Source: Thermodesulfobacterium sp. (GTDB lineage: Bacteria; Desulfobacterota; Thermodesulfobacteria; Thermodesulfobacteriales; Thermodesulfobacteriaceae). Taken from it: a stretch of DNA of 64,000 nt. The notes under the pieces were generated by a model. The model searched no databases. It had not been told where the DNA came from and saw nothing but the letters and a program-made list of their open reading frames with translations. The position numbers and the translations under genes were made by a program. This document shows positions 36,519-44,064 of this stretch, piece after piece (the first letter of the stretch is position 1; each line of letters starts with the position of its first letter). The DNA is taken from assembly GCA_017656385.1 (NCBI GenBank), contig JACDNX010000009.1:1-64000 (forward strand), given 5' to 3'.

Positions 36519-37364
36519 ATGAAAAAGAAAGCCTTAGGTAGAGGACTTTCTGACCTTATTCCAGAAGTTGAAGAGGAAAGTATAAAATATATTGTCGCAG
36601 AAAAAATTCTTTATTCACCCTTTCAGCCCAGAATAAAATTTGAAGAAGATGATCATTTCAAAGAACTGGTAAAATCAATTAAAGAAAAAGGGATTTTACA
36701 GCCTATTCTGGTAAGAGAAAAAGGTGGAGGCTTTTATGAGTGTATAGCTGGGGAAAGGAGACTGAGGGCTGCCAAAAAGGCAGGACTGAAAGAAGTTCCT
36801 GCTATTGTAAAAAATTTTTCTGATGAAGAAGCCCTTGTTATCGCACTTATAGAAAATTTGCAGAGAAAAAATTTAAATCCCTTAGAAGAAGCACTGGGAT
36901 ACAAAAATCTTATTGAAAAATTTGGATATACTCAGGAAGAAATAGCAGAAAAAGTAGGTAAAGATAGAGCAACAGTTGCTAATCTTTTAAGACTTTTAAA
37001 ACTACCTTCTGTTATTCAAGAAGATCTTTTAGAAGAAAGACTTACAGTTGGTCATGCTAAAGCACTTCTTTCCCTTGATTCAGAAAAAAAGCAGATATAT
37101 GCAAGAAATCTCATATTGGAAAGAGGTCTTTCTGTAAGGGAGACAGAAAAGCTGGTCTCCAAGCTACAAAAGGGAGAAATTTCTAAAAAGAAAAAAGAAC
37201 CCGATCCAGATCTTGTTTATCTTTCTGAAGAGTTAAGTAAATTAATAGGCACTCAAGTTCAGGTAAAGACTAAAAAGAAAAAAACCTATTTTATCTTTGA
37301 ATTTGACGAACTTGAAAGGGCTGAAGCTTTTATAGAAAAACTAAAAAAGAGCTTCCAACTTTAG
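36519..37364 (+). CDS. parB: Chromosome partitioning protein ParB
   Basis: A 281-residue ParB/Spo0J-type CTP switch and parS-binding protein. KKALGRGLSDLIPE is the ParA-stimulating N-terminal motif, and YECIAGERRLRAAKKAGLKEVPAIVKNF the GERRxRA CTP-binding box. The helix-turn-helix follows in FGYTQEEIAEKVGKDRATVANLLRLLKLP. The C-terminal dimerisation domain ends near FIEKLKKSF. No parA is adjacent. I saw no clear parS palindrome in the window. It supports a location near the origin. Confidence 0.94.
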   Translation: MKKKALGRGLSDLIPEVEEESIKYIVAEKILYSPFQPRIKFEEDDHFKELVKSIKEKGILQPILVREKGGGFYECIAGERRLRAAKKAGLKEVPAIVKNFSDEEALVIALIENLQRKNLNPLEEALGYKNLIEKFGYTQEEIAEKVGKDRATVANLLRLLKLPSVIQEDLLEERLTVGHAKALLSLDSEKKQIYARNLILERGLSVRETEKLVSKLQKGEISKKKKEPDPDLVYLSEELSKLIGTQVQVKTKKKKTYFIFEFDELERAEAFIEKLKKSFQL

Positions 37365-37468
37365 TTTTTCTGATACTTGCCTTTTAATTTTAAATCCTTA
37401 TTTTTATATTGTCAAAATTATACTTAATTTTTTCAATGAATCTCAATTAAAATAGAAAAGTAATTCCT

Positions 37469-37813
37469 TTAAGCCCTTACATATTTGTAGCCCTCGTTCT
37501 GCCACTCAACAAGGGCTACAATTCCCGCAGGGACGGTTTTACCACCCTCTGGAACTTTATCAAAGGGAATGTTGAATCCTTTTAATGCATTCTCGCAAAA
37601 ATAAACCTCAACACCGAGATCTAAAACCTCTCTAAAAAGATTTTCAAAAATTCTAAAATTGTTCAAAACCGTTATTCCTTCAAAATTTACAAGAATTCTT
37701 GCTGAAAAAGACTTTTTATCTTTTACAGCCATAACAAAATTTTTAGCAACCTTTAAAGCAGGCTCAAACCTCTTAGAATCTGGAACATGTATAAGAAGCT
37801 TTAAATCAGCCAT
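37469..37813 (-). CDS. DsrE/DsrF-like small protein
   Basis: A 114-residue protein. LKLLIHVPDSKRFEPALKVAKNFVMAV, RILVNFEGITVLNN and VEVYFCENALKGFNIPFDKVPEG match the DsrE/DUF1791-like fold of sulfur-transfer and related proteins. A single Cys in YFCENAL occupies the position of the DsrE active-site cysteine. The ATG at 37813 has AAGGTGG just upstream, better than the GTG at 37819. It is a single gene between parB and moeB; its sulfur role is inferred from the family. Confidence 0.65.
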   Translation of the reverse strand: MADLKLLIHVPDSKRFEPALKVAKNFVMAVKDKKSFSARILVNFEGITVLNNFRIFENLFREVLDLGVEVYFCENALKGFNIPFDKVPEGGKTVPAGIVALVEWQNEGYKYVRA

Positions 37814-37916
37814 AACCACCTTAAATATCTAATTATGTTTTTTACAAAATATAATTCTAAAGTTTATAAATTAGTTTGTCAAGTTTCTATTGTTTAATTT
37901 AATAGTTGTAGTTTAA

Positions 37917-38735
37917 CTACAAATTAACTTTTTCAAATTCCATAGCTTTTAAATCAAAAAAGAAAAATGTGCTTTCCTTTAACTCCCCTAAAAGATAGCT
38001 AATTCCTAATGCTGTCATTAAACTTGCTACTAATGATGGAGTAAAGGGTGGATTTCCCAAAATTTGCTCAATACCTGTTTTGTGTTTCCTATAAATTTTG
38101 CTCAACCAATTACTTCCTGGGAAAAAAAATCCTACCTGACCATACCAACCAGCTACTGCTCCGTGAACTAAAGGAATTTTTAATTTTTCTGCCTTTTTCT
38201 CAAGATAAAGCCGGGAATCTATCCGATCTAAACAATCAAAAACAAGTTCCACCCCCTCCCAATGAATTTCTGAAATATTTTCTATTTTGTCTCTAAAGCT
38301 CTTTATAACCACCGTTTTATTTATCTCTGAAGCCCTCTTCTTAGCCACATCAGCTTTCTCCTGTCCGAGAGTATTTTCTGTAGCAAGGAGTTGCCGATTT
38401 AAATTGGTTTCCTCAAATGTATCGTAGTCAACAACAACTATCTCCCCTACCCCTGCCCTACATAATTCCTCTAATACATATCCACCTAATCCTCCTAATC
38501 CAACAATCATAACTTTTGAAGCTAAAAGCTTTTTCTGCCCTTCTATAGTAAAACTCCCGATGTTTCTCACATACCTTAAAGGAACAATTTCATTTTCCAA
38601 AGCAAAATATTCAATAGCACGTAGCTCAATATTTGTTTCTTCTGAAATTTCTTTGCTCATCTCAAATGGCAATTCTTCAATATCTTTTTTAGAAAAAATT
38701 CTTTTTAAAATATCTTTCTCCCTTTCACCCAGCAT
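37917..38735 (-). CDS. MoeB/ThiF/HesA-family adenylyltransferase
   Basis: A 272-residue E1-like enzyme that adenylates the C-terminus of a MoaD/ThiS-type sulfur carrier. MIVGLGGLGGYVLEELCRAGVGEIVVVDYDTFEETNLNRQLL (near 77) is the ATP-binding core, with the RQ/NR adenylation residues, and FDCLDRIDSRLYLEKKA (near 160) follows. No CxxC zinc pair is visible, which fits the HesA/MoeB subset near AOR genes. It abuts the moaD-like gene and lies downstream of AOR, so a role in tungsten/molybdenum pterin synthesis is likely. Confidence 0.87.
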   Translation of the reverse strand: MLGEREKDILKRIFSKKDIEELPFEMSKEISEETNIELRAIEYFALENEIVPLRYVRNIGSFTIEGQKKLLASKVMIVGLGGLGGYVLEELCRAGVGEIVVVDYDTFEETNLNRQLLATENTLGQEKADVAKKRASEINKTVVIKSFRDKIENISEIHWEGVELVFDCLDRIDSRLYLEKKAEKLKIPLVHGAVAGWYGQVGFFFPGSNWLSKIYRKHKTGIEQILGNPPFTPSLVASLMTALGISYLLGELKESTFFFFDLKAMEFEKVNL

Positions 38736-38960
38736 TTATCCTCCTCCAACTGGAGGAAAAAGAGAAATGTAGTCTCCGTCTTTCAATACATACTCCGGTT
38801 CAGCATTCATACCATTTACCAAAAGTATAGCCACTTCTTCTGGCTTAATTCCCAAAAGATTTAAAACATCAATCACTTTAGTTCCTTCAGGAAGTTCCCA
38901 CACCTCTTTTTTAAAACGTCCTTCTCTGAAAGTCGCAAAAAGACGAATCTCAACTTTCAT
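38736..38960 (-). CDS. MoaD/ThiS-family sulfur carrier protein
   Basis: A 74-residue ubiquitin-like protein starting MKVEIRLFATFREGRF and ending LFPPVGGG. The C-terminal Gly-Gly is where the thiocarboxylate forms; here there are three glycines. An earlier ATG at 38981 would add 7 residues outside the domain. It is directly between AOR and the MoeB-like enzyme, so it probably supplies sulfur to the metal-binding pterin of that AOR. Confidence 0.88.
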   Translation of the reverse strand: MKVEIRLFATFREGRFKKEVWELPEGTKVIDVLNLLGIKPEEVAILLVNGMNAEPEYVLKDGDYISLFPPVGGG

Positions 38961-39042
38961 CCTTTTCTCCTTTACGCACAAAAAATTAATCTCTCTGTTT
39001 GGAAACTTTCAGCGTAGAAGAATTGATTACTTATACAAGTTA

Positions 39043-40836
39043 TTATAAACCCAAAGCTTTAAGCTTTTCAGGAGTCGGAATGCCTTTCTCGTCCCATCCT
39101 CTTACCCGGTAATACTCAGGCAGAAGCTCTTTTAAGCGATGGACATGTCCCTTTGAGGGTCCTTCAGGAATAGGTTCTTCTAAAAGTCTTTTAGGTAGTG
39201 TATCTTCTTCTGGTGAAATTCCTGCTTGTAAATTGAAAAGCCTTTCTAAATTCCATATTCTTTCTCCAGCAATCAGCATATCTTCAGGAGTAAAAGTTTC
39301 ACCAACTATACAATTATAAAGTTCACAATAATCGTTAAGATCAAAAGCAAATGAGGTGAACAAACAAAGACCAAGAGAATCTATGACTGCTGTCAAATCC
39401 TGAAAAAGTTTTGCCCATTTAGCTTTTCCTTCTAAAGAGAAACGATCAAGTTTTTCTGGAACGCCTAAAACTTCTGGTGAAATCAAATAACCTCTTACAT
39501 GGCATCCACCTCTATTAGAAGTGGCATACTGAAGGCCGTGCCCCTGAACTCCCCTCGGGTCGTAAGCAGGAAGTTCCTGTTTTTTTACAGACATGGAAAG
39601 TTCCGACACACCGTAAGATTCTGCTAATCTATAGGAACCAAGAGCTAATTTAGCACCAAAGCCCTCACCAGCTCCCATTTTTCTCGTCCATTCAATTATA
39701 GCTTCAGCAGAACCAAACTTTAATTCAGGACCATCAAGTTCTTCTTTTTTAATATACCCTTTTTCATAAAGCTCCATTGCACAGGCAATTGTTGCCCCAG
39801 CAGAAATAGTATCAAGCCCATATTCATTACAAAGGTTATTTGCCTTTATAATTGCAGATAAATCACTTACACCACAATCAGCACCAAAAGCCCACACAGT
39901 TTCGTATTCTGGTCCACCACCCTCTTCATCATCAACTTTGCAATAACGCCCACAGGCGATCGGACAGTGATAACAGGGATCTTTTTTCACGAGATACTTT
40001 TCAGCCAATGTTTCTCCTGAAATAGCATCAGCCAGAGGAAAGTAGGCTTTCTGAAAGTTATTAGTAGGGAAAATGCCGTGCTCATTTATAATATTTACCA
40101 AAACCGCTGTTCCATACTTTGGAAGTCCTTGTCCTGTAACTCCATTCTCTTTGATCTTTTTAATTAAATTTGATAAAAGTTTCTTGGTTTTTTCCTGATC
40201 CGCAGATTTAACTTTACCCGAACCTCTAACTACAATTGCCTTTAAATTTTTACTACCCATTACTGCTCCTACGCCAGAACGACCAGCAGCTCTGTATTTT
40301 TCATTCATTATTGCAGCAATTGGAGAAAGTTTTTCTCCAGCAGGACCAATAGTGAGAACACGAGCTTTGGGATCACCTACTTCATTTTGTAAAAGTTCAG
40401 TTGTTTCCGAAACCAATTTCCCCCAGCAGGCTTTTGCATCTTTTATTTCAACTGTGTCATCTTTGATGTATATGTAACTTGGATTTTGTGCTTTTCCCTC
40501 AACTATAATTAAATCGTAACCAGCAAATTTTAACTCAGCTCCCCAGAAACCTCCTGAATTGGAACACGCAATTGCTCCTGTAAGAGGAGATTTTGTTATC
40601 ACCATGTAGCGAGATGTAGGAGCAGATGATCCTGTTAAAGGCCCAGTTGCAAAAATAATTTTGTTTTCAGGAGATAAGGGATCTACAGCAGGGTCAATTT
40701 CTTTAAATAAAATATAACTTCCTAAACCTCTGCCTCCTATAAACTTTTTTGCTATGCCTAAATCAAGCTCTTCTTTTTTTATTTCTCCTGTAGTTAAATT
40801 AACTCTTAAAATTTTTCCACAATATCCGCCTCTCAT
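39043..40836 (-). CDS. aor: Tungsten aldehyde:ferredoxin oxidoreductase
   Basis: A 597-residue AOR-family enzyme that oxidises aldehydes to acids with ferredoxin, using a tungsten bis-pterin centre. [16 protein letters not shown] and [20 protein letters not shown] mark the N-terminal domain, and [45 protein letters not shown] the pterin-binding domain. The [12 protein letters not shown] cluster near residue 285 with a further Cys in [10 protein letters not shown] (near 490) holds the [4Fe-4S]. The ATG at 40836 has AAGGAGG upstream and gives the standard start; the one at 40857 is 7 codons earlier. MoaD- and MoeB-like genes follow. Confidence 0.93.
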   Translation of the reverse strand: MRGGYCGKILRVNLTTGEIKKEELDLGIAKKFIGGRGLGSYILFKEIDPAVDPLSPENKIIFATGPLTGSSAPTSRYMVITKSPLTGAIACSNSGGFWGAELKFAGYDLIIVEGKAQNPSYIYIKDDTVEIKDAKACWGKLVSETTELLQNEVGDPKARVLTIGPAGEKLSPIAAIMNEKYRAAGRSGVGAVMGSKNLKAIVVRGSGKVKSADQEKTKKLLSNLIKKIKENGVTGQGLPKYGTAVLVNIINEHGIFPTNNFQKAYFPLADAISGETLAEKYLVKKDPCYHCPIACGRYCKVDDEEGGGPEYETVWAFGADCGVSDLSAIIKANNLCNEYGLDTISAGATIACAMELYEKGYIKKEELDGPELKFGSAEAIIEWTRKMGAGEGFGAKLALGSYRLAESYGVSELSMSVKKQELPAYDPRGVQGHGLQYATSNRGGCHVRGYLISPEVLGVPEKLDRFSLEGKAKWAKLFQDLTAVIDSLGLCLFTSFAFDLNDYCELYNCIVGETFTPEDMLIAGERIWNLERLFNLQAGISPEEDTLPKRLLEEPIPEGPSKGHVHRLKELLPEYYRVRGWDEKGIPTPEKLKALGL

Positions 40837-41049
40837 AGTTTTAACCTCCTTATTCATTTTCTTTATAATAATTATATGAATTTTCTAAAAAGTTAAAAGA
40901 AGTAAAAAATCGTTTATTCTGTTTTGTATGATAATGTAAATGAGCTTTTTTAATTTAAGGAAAAACCGGTTTAAATTTTACTTCTTTTTGACTAAAGAAC
41001 TATCAAACATTAAAAATAGAGCATCTAATAGAAAGTATAAATTATTATG

Positions 41050-41129
41050 AAAAGCTCACGGGGGAGTCTCCGGCTCCCCTCGTGCTGCTGCTGGATCAAA
41101 CGGTGCCGGGACACCATCTCCAGTCAGCA
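41050..41129 (-). ncRNA. Structured small RNA candidate, element A
   Basis: A GC-rich island in AT-rich intergenic DNA. On the minus strand, GCTG-A-CTGGA (from 41128) pairs with TCCAG-CAGC. It encloses hairpin 1, GGTG-TCCCGG-CACC, and the internal loop GAT/GTTTGA. Hairpin 2 is CACG-a-GGGGAG..CTCCCC-CGTG (41084-41057) with a CCGG-bearing loop and a CTTTT tail, plausibly a terminator. Loop 1 and loop 2 each contain CCGG and can kiss. The fold matches elements B and C. A promoter at 41138-41166 is positioned to start it. It lies about 210 nt upstream of aor on the same strand. Class unknown to me. Confidence 0.65.
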
Positions 41130-41137
41130 TCAATAAT

Positions 41138-41166
41138 ACCATAGTACTAAAATTAAATTCTGTCAA
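41138..41166 (-). promoter_or_regulatory. Sigma-70-like promoter of element A
   Basis: On the minus strand TTGACA (41166-41161), a 17-nt spacer, then TATGGT (41143-41138). Nine bases separate the -10 box from the GCTG that opens element A, the same geometry as in element C. Confidence 0.65.
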
Positions 41167-41331
41167 TTTAAAAATTCAGTTTTATAAAACAGGATTTTTC
41201 CCAATCAAAATAATTAAAAATTTTTATAAACTTTAAACCGAAGCCAAAAAATTTATCTTAAAAATATTAAAAATAAGGATATAAGAATAATCTTTTAAAT
41301 TATGAGGAGAATTTTTAAGTGTTGAAAATTG

Positions 41332-41991
41332 CTATTCAAGAATTTTCTTACAAAATTCTTCCCAGCCGAATTTTTCAATAAAGCGTCCTAAACGCAGCCC
41401 TTTTTTGCCGTTTTCTTCGTAAAAATTGATAACTTTCTCAGCAATTTTTAAGGCTTCTTCTGTAGAAAGATTTCTTGCAAGCACGCGTGCAAGTAATGGA
41501 CGCGCACCGCCGCAACCACCTACAGTTACTGTCCATCCCTTAGGTTTACCAATAAATCCCAAATCTTTTATACAGGTTTCTGCACAATCATTTACACATC
41601 CGGAAACCCCTATTTTAAATTTGGTGGGTAAATCTTTTCCGTGATATCGTTTATCAAGCTCGGCTCCTAAGTTTAATGAATCTTGCTGTCCTAAACGGCA
41701 AAAGGTGATACCAGGACATACTTTAACACTACGAACACATAATCCTTTAGCAGCTCCTGGAACTACTCCCAAATCTTCCCAAACTTCATCAAGCTCTTCT
41801 TCTTTAAAACCTATTAAAGCAATTCTATTAGCACTGGTAATTTTTATAGCTTTAACTTCGTATTTTTTAGCTACTTCCAAAAGTTTTTGCAAAAAATCAA
41901 CCGTTAATAATCCAAGAGGCACATGAGGGACAATGGCATAGGTTTTCTTATCTCTCTGCAAAACTACGCCTTTTTCTCTGTCTTTTAACAT
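41332..41991 (-). CDS. Small siroheme sulfite reductase, assimilatory-type low-molecular-mass form
   Basis: A 219-residue single-subunit sulfite (or nitrite) reductase, close in size to the low-molecular-mass assimilatory-type enzyme described from Desulfovibrio. The siroheme/[4Fe-4S] motif is present as CX5C, VCPGITFCRLG (near 95-101), and CX3C, SGCVNDCAETC (near 135-139). IKITSANRIALIGF supplies the N-terminal ferredoxin-like half. It is not the DsrAB type of sulfate respiration. No redox partner is adjacent. Divergent from the HAD gene. Confidence 0.88.
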   Translation of the reverse strand: MLKDREKGVVLQRDKKTYAIVPHVPLGLLTVDFLQKLLEVAKKYEVKAIKITSANRIALIGFKEEELDEVWEDLGVVPGAAKGLCVRSVKVCPGITFCRLGQQDSLNLGAELDKRYHGKDLPTKFKIGVSGCVNDCAETCIKDLGFIGKPKGWTVTVGGCGGARPLLARVLARNLSTEEALKIAEKVINFYEENGKKGLRLGRFIEKFGWEEFCKKILE

Positions 41992-42113
41992 TTATAACCC
42001 CCAATTATTTATTTTATTAACTCAAAAGCTTAACATGATAAATCCATTTTTTCCATTGCTAATTTTAGATTTAAAACTTTAAATTTAAAAATAAGTAGTT
42101 AAATTTTATTCTT

Positions 42114-42767
42114 ATGTTAAGCAAAACAAGAATAAAAGTAATTTCTTTTGATATGGATGGAACTCTTGTGCCCACCGATTTCGTAAATGCTGTATGGCTT
42201 GAAGGTATACCTTCTTTATACGCTAAAAAACACAAAATTAGCTTTGAAAAAGCTTATGAAATAGTAACCAAAGCTTATAATGAAGTAGGAGAACACAGAA
42301 TAGAATGGTATTATCTTGATTACTGGCTAAAAAAGTTTGATCTTAAAATAACAAAAAAAGAACTATTTAATATGTATAAGGATAAAGTAAAAATTTATAA
42401 GGATGCCGAACATGTAATAAAATTCTTAAGTAATCGTTATACATTAATAGTTTCCTCCAATGCAGAAAAAGATTTTATCTGGTTTCAATTAAAACCTCTT
42501 TTACCCTATTTTCACCATGTATTTTCTGCAACCTCAGATTTAAAAGAAGTTAAAAAATCTCAAGAATTCTATGGAAAGGTTTGCGAATTACTTAAAGTGG
42601 AGCCAGAAGAAACTGTTCATATAGGAGATCATCTTGTGTTTGACTACTTAAATCCCCGTAAAATCGGTATAAATGCATTTTTACTAAACAGAAATCAACA
42701 TAAAATTGGATTAAAGGTAAACTCACTTAAAAATCTAAAAGAAATTTTAGATCTGCTAAATTTTTAA
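42114..42767 (+). CDS. HAD-family hydrolase
   Basis: A 217-residue phosphatase-like protein. Motif I is FDMDGTLVPTDF (near 12, nucleophile Asp), motif II VSSNAEKDF (near 111), and motif IV IGDHLVFDYLNPRKIGINAFLL (near 172). A helical cap lies between motifs I and II. The substrate is unknown. No Shine-Dalgarno is seen before the ATG, so it may be leaderless. It precedes cas6 by 53 nt on the same strand but HAD proteins are not known CRISPR components. Confidence 0.85.
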   Translation: MLSKTRIKVISFDMDGTLVPTDFVNAVWLEGIPSLYAKKHKISFEKAYEIVTKAYNEVGEHRIEWYYLDYWLKKFDLKITKKELFNMYKDKVKIYKDAEHVIKFLSNRYTLIVSSNAEKDFIWFQLKPLLPYFHHVFSATSDLKEVKKSQEFYGKVCELLKVEPEETVHIGDHLVFDYLNPRKIGINAFLLNRNQHKIGLKVNSLKNLKEILDLLNF

Positions 42768-42820
42768 GCTTTTGTCCTTAAAACTTGACACTTTTTCTCC
42801 CACTCATAGAATAAAATTTT

Positions 42821-43558
42821 ATGAGATTAGCAATTACTTTTGCTTCTAAAAATGAAGTTATTTTACCTATCCATTATAATGAACTTTTGCAAGGATTAAT
42901 TTATCATCTTTTAGATAAAGCCCTTGCTGAAAAACTTCACAATGAAGGTTTTGTTTACAGAAAGAGAAAATTTAAACTTTTTACCTTTTCTCGAATTTTT
43001 GGAAAGTTTAAGAAAGAAGGAAATAAGTTTAAAATTTCTTCACCTTTTAAGTTGTTTATTTCTTCTCCTTATACTGAAATGCTTCAGAGTTTTACCTCTA
43101 ATCTTTTGAAAAAACCAGAAATAAGGCTTGATCTAAATAAAGTCTGGATTGAATCCATAGAAGTTCTTGCAACTCCGGAGATAAAAAAAGAAATTTTTAT
43201 ACGGATGCTTTCTCCTCTGACAATTTATAGCACTCTTTATAGCCCTGATGGTAAAAAGAAAACCTATTATTACAACCCAGGTGAAAAAGAATTTTCAATG
43301 CTTATCAAAGAAAATATTGTCAAAAAGTATAAAGCTTTCTACGAAAAAATTCCTCCTTCAGAGGAATTTTTTATAAAACCTATTAAGTTAGAGAACAAAA
43401 ATGAGAAAATAGTTATTTACAAGGATTTTGTGATAAAAGGGTGGATGGGAAAATTTAAGTTGAAAGGAGAGCCAGAACTTTTAAAACTTGCTTATGATGC
43501 AGGACTTGGTGCTAAAAATTCCCAAGGTTTTGGAATGTTTGAGATCATATATAAATAA
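42821..43558 (+). CDS. cas6: CRISPR pre-crRNA endoribonuclease Cas6
   Basis: A 245-residue Cas6, which cuts the precursor CRISPR RNA within the repeat. MRLAITFASKNEVILPIHYNELLQGLIYHLLD is the family start, and the C-terminal glycine-rich loop is GLGAKNSQGFGMFEI (near 230). A candidate catalytic His lies near residue 30. It lies on the far side of the array from cas2-cas1-cas4, separated from the array by two structured RNA elements. Confidence 0.88.
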   Translation: MRLAITFASKNEVILPIHYNELLQGLIYHLLDKALAEKLHNEGFVYRKRKFKLFTFSRIFGKFKKEGNKFKISSPFKLFISSPYTEMLQSFTSNLLKKPEIRLDLNKVWIESIEVLATPEIKKEIFIRMLSPLTIYSTLYSPDGKKKTYYYNPGEKEFSMLIKENIVKKYKAFYEKIPPSEEFFIKPIKLENKNEKIVIYKDFVIKGWMGKFKLKGEPELLKLAYDAGLGAKNSQGFGMFEIIYK

Positions 43559-43647
43559 ATTTTAAAGCTTTGACTAAATTGTAAATTTCTTATAAATAGG
43601 TTTTAAACTTATGAATTTTGTATTATATTTTATTTTAAAATTTCAAC

Positions 43648-43727
43648 TACTGGTGGCAGGGGATGGTGTCCCGGCACCGTTTAACCCTGTATCACCAGCA
43701 TGGGTAGGACCGGAGACCCTCCCATAA
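43648..43727 (+). ncRNA. Structured small RNA candidate, element B
   Basis: On the plus strand GGTG-g-CAGGG (43652-43661) pairs with CCCTG-tat-CACC (43685-43696), extended by CT/AG outside. It encloses hairpin 1, GGTG-TCCCGG-CACC (43665-43678), and internal loop GAT/GTTTAA. Hairpin 2 is ATGGG..CCCAT (43700-43725) with CCGG in its loop at 43710-43713. Both loops carry CCGG. The outer stem differs from A and C but keeps pairing. No TTGACA-N17-TAnnnT promoter is at the expected place; TTGACT lies farther upstream at 43570-43575. It may be a weakly expressed or decayed copy, convergent with element C. Confidence 0.5.
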
Positions 43728-43794
43728 CCCTTTCTTGTTCAAATAATTTCATGTATACTTCTATTAAAGTTATTAAAAAGCCTAAAATAAATGA

Positions 43795-43901
43795 TAAAAT
43801 GGGCACCTCCGAAGAGGCGCCCATCCCGTCTCGTGGAGAGCCTGGGCTCCACGAAGTTGCTGCGGAGTCAAGCGGTCCCCAGGAGACCTCCTCCGTCAGC
43901 A
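43795..43901 (-). ncRNA. Structured small RNA candidate, element C, with UUCG hairpin end
   Basis: On the minus strand GCTG-A-CGGAG (43900-43891) pairs with CTCCG-CAGC (43867-43859) around hairpin 1 GGTC-TCCTGGG-GACC and internal loop GA/GCTTGA. Hairpin 2 is a perfect 8-bp stem, TCGTGGAG/CTCCACGA (43831-43854), with loop CCCAGGCT. Loop 1 CCTGG and loop 2 CCAGG are complementary, whereas A and B use CCGG/CCGG. A third hairpin, GGGCGCCTC-TTCG-GAGGTGCCC (43822-43801), has a cUUCGg tetraloop and a G-U pair only on this strand, and ATTTTAT follows, like a terminator. A promoter lies at 43910-43938. Confidence 0.68.
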
Positions 43902-43909
43902 CAAATAAT

Positions 43910-43938
43910 AAATTAATACAAGAAACTCCTTCTGTCAA
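43910..43938 (-). promoter_or_regulatory. Sigma-70-like promoter of element C
   Basis: On the minus strand a perfect TTGACA (43938-43933), 17 nt, then TAATTT (43915-43910). Nine bases separate the -10 box from the GCTG that opens element C, identical to element A. The -10 box is a weak match. Confidence 0.6.
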
Positions 43939-44059
43939 GTTTAAAGGAGAAGGCTGGATTATTGTTCCTTCTGAAAAAGGTAAATTTAGAGTTGCTTTTG
44001 AAGATTCAGAATTAGAACGACCGGTTAAAGATGCTCTTTATTCAGATTGTAGAAATTAA
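43939..44059 (+). pseudogene. Short coding relic before the CRISPR array
   Basis: The plus-strand frame ending at TAA (44057-44059) reads KFKGEGWIIVPSEKGKFRV then AFEDSELERPVKDALYSDCRN, which looks like the C-terminus of a real protein by composition. Upstream the frame runs through the antisense of element C and has no convincing start. It may be the remains of a gene cut by the insertion of elements B and C or of the array. No family recognised. Confidence 0.3.
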
Positions 44060-44064
44060 AACCC

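Noticed and set aside
41050-41129. Molybdenum or tungsten cofactor riboswitch controlling aor
   Set aside because: Element A is upstream of aor on the same strand, but elements B and C have the same fold and precede no cofactor gene, and A seems to end in a terminator about 210 nt before aor. I also could not match it to the cofactor riboswitch consensus from memory.
43648-43901. CreTA-like RNA toxin-antitoxin guarding the CRISPR locus
   Set aside because: No degenerate copy of the 29-nt CRISPR repeat is visible in or near B or C, and a homologous element lies outside the locus at 41.1 kb.
43700-44059. A 119-codon plus-strand reading frame across elements B and C
   Set aside because: Most of it is the reverse or forward reading of the structured RNA elements; only the last 40 codons look protein-like, and there is no good start.
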